Below are positions 40,788 to 41,689 of a stretch of DNA of 41,689 bases, in pieces. Source of the stretch: Phycisphaerae bacterium. Lineage in GTDB: Bacteria; Planctomycetota; Phycisphaerae; Tepidisphaerales; Tepidisphaeraceae. The notes beneath the pieces were generated by a model, which was not told the DNA's origin, did no database searches, and was given only the letters and a program-made list of their open reading frames with translations. Within the stretch, counting starts at the first letter, position 1. Each line of letters starts with the position of its first letter. Made by a program: the position numbers and the translations under genes. The stretch covers positions 1 to 41,689 of the forward strand of contig JAUJNJ010000075.1 of assembly GCA_030448225.1 (NCBI GenBank). Reading direction: 5' to 3'.

Positions 40788-40971
40788 ATCACCCAACGAC
40801 CGGCGAGCCATGACGAAATCTCACCACACCTCCGGCCCGCGCAACGCGCGTCGATCTCGCCCGCGCCGCCTCCGTGCTCCTGTGTCTCCGTGGCCAATCC
40901 TCCGCTCCCGCCTCGCGCCGGCGTAGACGCGTGCCCAAGACTTCCGCGGCGGGGAAAGTAGAATTGGCGCC

Positions 40972-41689
40972 ATGCGAATCCGCCGTCCCGCGCTGATCCC
41001 GTTCCTCGTCGTCGCGCTCCTCGCCTGCGCCGCGCGCGCCGCCGAGGAGTTGCCGCGCCGCCAGACCAAGCCGCCCGGCCCGGCGCTCTCGCCGCAGGAG
41101 GCGATGAAGAAGATGCAGCTCCCGCCCGGCTTCTCGGTGGAGCTCGTCGCCGGCGAGCCGGACGTGGTGAACCCGACGGCGTTCACGTTCGACGACCGCG
41201 GGCGGATCTGGCTCTGCGAGTCGGTCGAGTACCCGCGCCAGAAGCCGGGCGTGGGCAAGGATCGCGTGAAGATCCTCGAGGACGCCGACGGCGACGGCCG
41301 CTTCGAGACGGTCACGATCTTCAAGGACGGGCTCAACATCCCCTGCGGCGTCGCGCTCGGCAACGGCGGCGTCTACGTGACCAACGCGCCCGACGTCCTG
41401 TTCCTCGAAGACACCGACGGCGACGACAAGGCCGACAAGGAGACCGTCCTGTTCACCGGCTTCGGCCGGGCCGACACCCACGAGCTGCCGAACAACCTCA
41501 CCTGGGGCCCCGACGGCTGGCTCTACGGCATGAACGGCGTCTTCAACCCCGCCACCGTGAAGGACCCGGCCACGGGTCAGGTGTTCGACTTCACCTGCGC
41601 GATCTGGCGCTACCACCCGCCGACGAAGCGGTTCGAGCTCTTCGCCGAGGGGACGAGCAACCCCTGGGGCCTCGACTTCAACCGCCAAG
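40972..41689 (+). CDS. PVC-type membrane-bound dehydrogenase, N-terminal part (partial)
   Basis: Start ATG 40972, with GGGGAAAG about 15 bases upstream; 239 codons reach the window edge without a stop. The signal peptide is MRIRRPALIPFLVVALLACA, then cleavage before AEELP. The next part matches the start of the 'membrane-bound dehydrogenase' domain of Planctomycetes-Verrucomicrobia: MQLPPGFSVELVAGEPDVVN, PTAFTFDDRGRIWLCESVEY, RVKILEDADGDGRFETVTIF, LNIPCGVALGNGGVYVTNAP, LFLEDTDGDDKADKETVLFT, ELPNNLTWGPDGWLYGMNGV and TSNPWGLDFN. These are beta-propeller blades with DxDGDG loops that probably bind calcium. Full members usually continue with HEAT-like repeats and a C-terminal haem-binding domain, not visible here. 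Likely a periplasmic quinoprotein-like sugar or alcohol oxidoreductase; the substrate is unknown. Confidence 0.85.
   Translation, partial: MRIRRPALIPFLVVALLACAARAAEELPRRQTKPPGPALSPQEAMKKMQLPPGFSVELVAGEPDVVNPTAFTFDDRGRIWLCESVEYPRQKPGVGKDRVKILEDADGDGRFETVTIFKDGLNIPCGVALGNGGVYVTNAPDVLFLEDTDGDDKADKETVLFTGFGRADTHELPNNLTWGPDGWLYGMNGVFNPATVKDPATGQVFDFTCAIWRYHPPTKRFELFAEGTSNPWGLDFNRQ

Larger units (their letters stand above)
40365..40971. other. Intergenic region rich in repeats
   Basis: About 600 bases: the GCACCGAG octamer array (40425-40464) with inverted partner sequence at 40866-40898, a GGTCCCGAGATCCCTCGGGT palindrome near 40629, and copy 2 of the 29-base dispersed repeat. No gene supported; the frame at 40516-40710 has no domain. 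Confidence 0.5.

Overview
The window is about 70% GC and reads as a draft-quality piece of a Planctomycetota genome, most likely Phycisphaerae or a relative. The clues are a PVC-type membrane-bound dehydrogenase at the right edge, a protein starting with a planctomycete LEPR-like motif (LEDRRLLS), twin GYF_2 proteins, a Uma2 nuclease typical of planctomycetes and cyanobacteria, and intergenic spacers full of short tandem repeats arranged as inverted pairs. The first ~590 bases differ: they carry the C-terminal part of NuoN with AT-ending codons, and the homology stops at a palindrome. They may come from another genome.

Left part (0.8-12.6 kb): a secreted Asp-box (sialidase-like) protein on the minus strand; a fatty-acid desaturase; a large membrane-anchored protein of unknown function on the minus strand; a GAF-domain HisKA_2 histidine kinase followed 11 bases later by an ANTAR response regulator; a small lipoprotein; an RsbW-like ATPase; and a STAS-domain protein. 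Many of these genes are broken by one- or two-base indels although their conserved motifs can be followed across frames, which looks like consensus error rather than decay.

Middle (13-23.4 kb): an Mla-type lipid-transport set (permease MlaE, ATPase MlaF, substrate-binding MlaD) ending in a strong terminator; then, on the minus strand, a 3D-domain protein, a very long M50 site-2-protease-like protein, the short LEDRRLLS protein and a B12-binding-fold protein lacking the cobalamin histidine. The STAS gene directly upstream of mlaE could be an anti-sigma antagonist or an MlaB-like subunit.

Right part (23.7-41.7 kb), mostly with clean frames: two GYF_2 membrane proteins (TM2 and DUF4190 types), proB, a small membrane protein, a His/Tyr/Arg-rich secreted protein, a frameshifted multi-pass membrane protein, a Tat-like isonitrile-hydratase-family protein, an exported aldose 1-epimerase, gltB - uma2 - gltD, an SDR oxidoreductase and the start of the PVC-type dehydrogenase. 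gltBD and proB together cover glutamate synthesis and the first step of proline synthesis.

The most unusual feature is structural. Many gene gaps hold 7-8-base tandem repeats that recur as a reverse-complement arm further on, with a different repeat unit at each place. I saw no tRNA, rRNA, CRISPR array, transposase or phage gene. No new defence or biosynthetic system is evident. The best candidates for something undescribed are the inverted-repeat spacers and the RsbW-STAS-MlaEFD neighbourhood.
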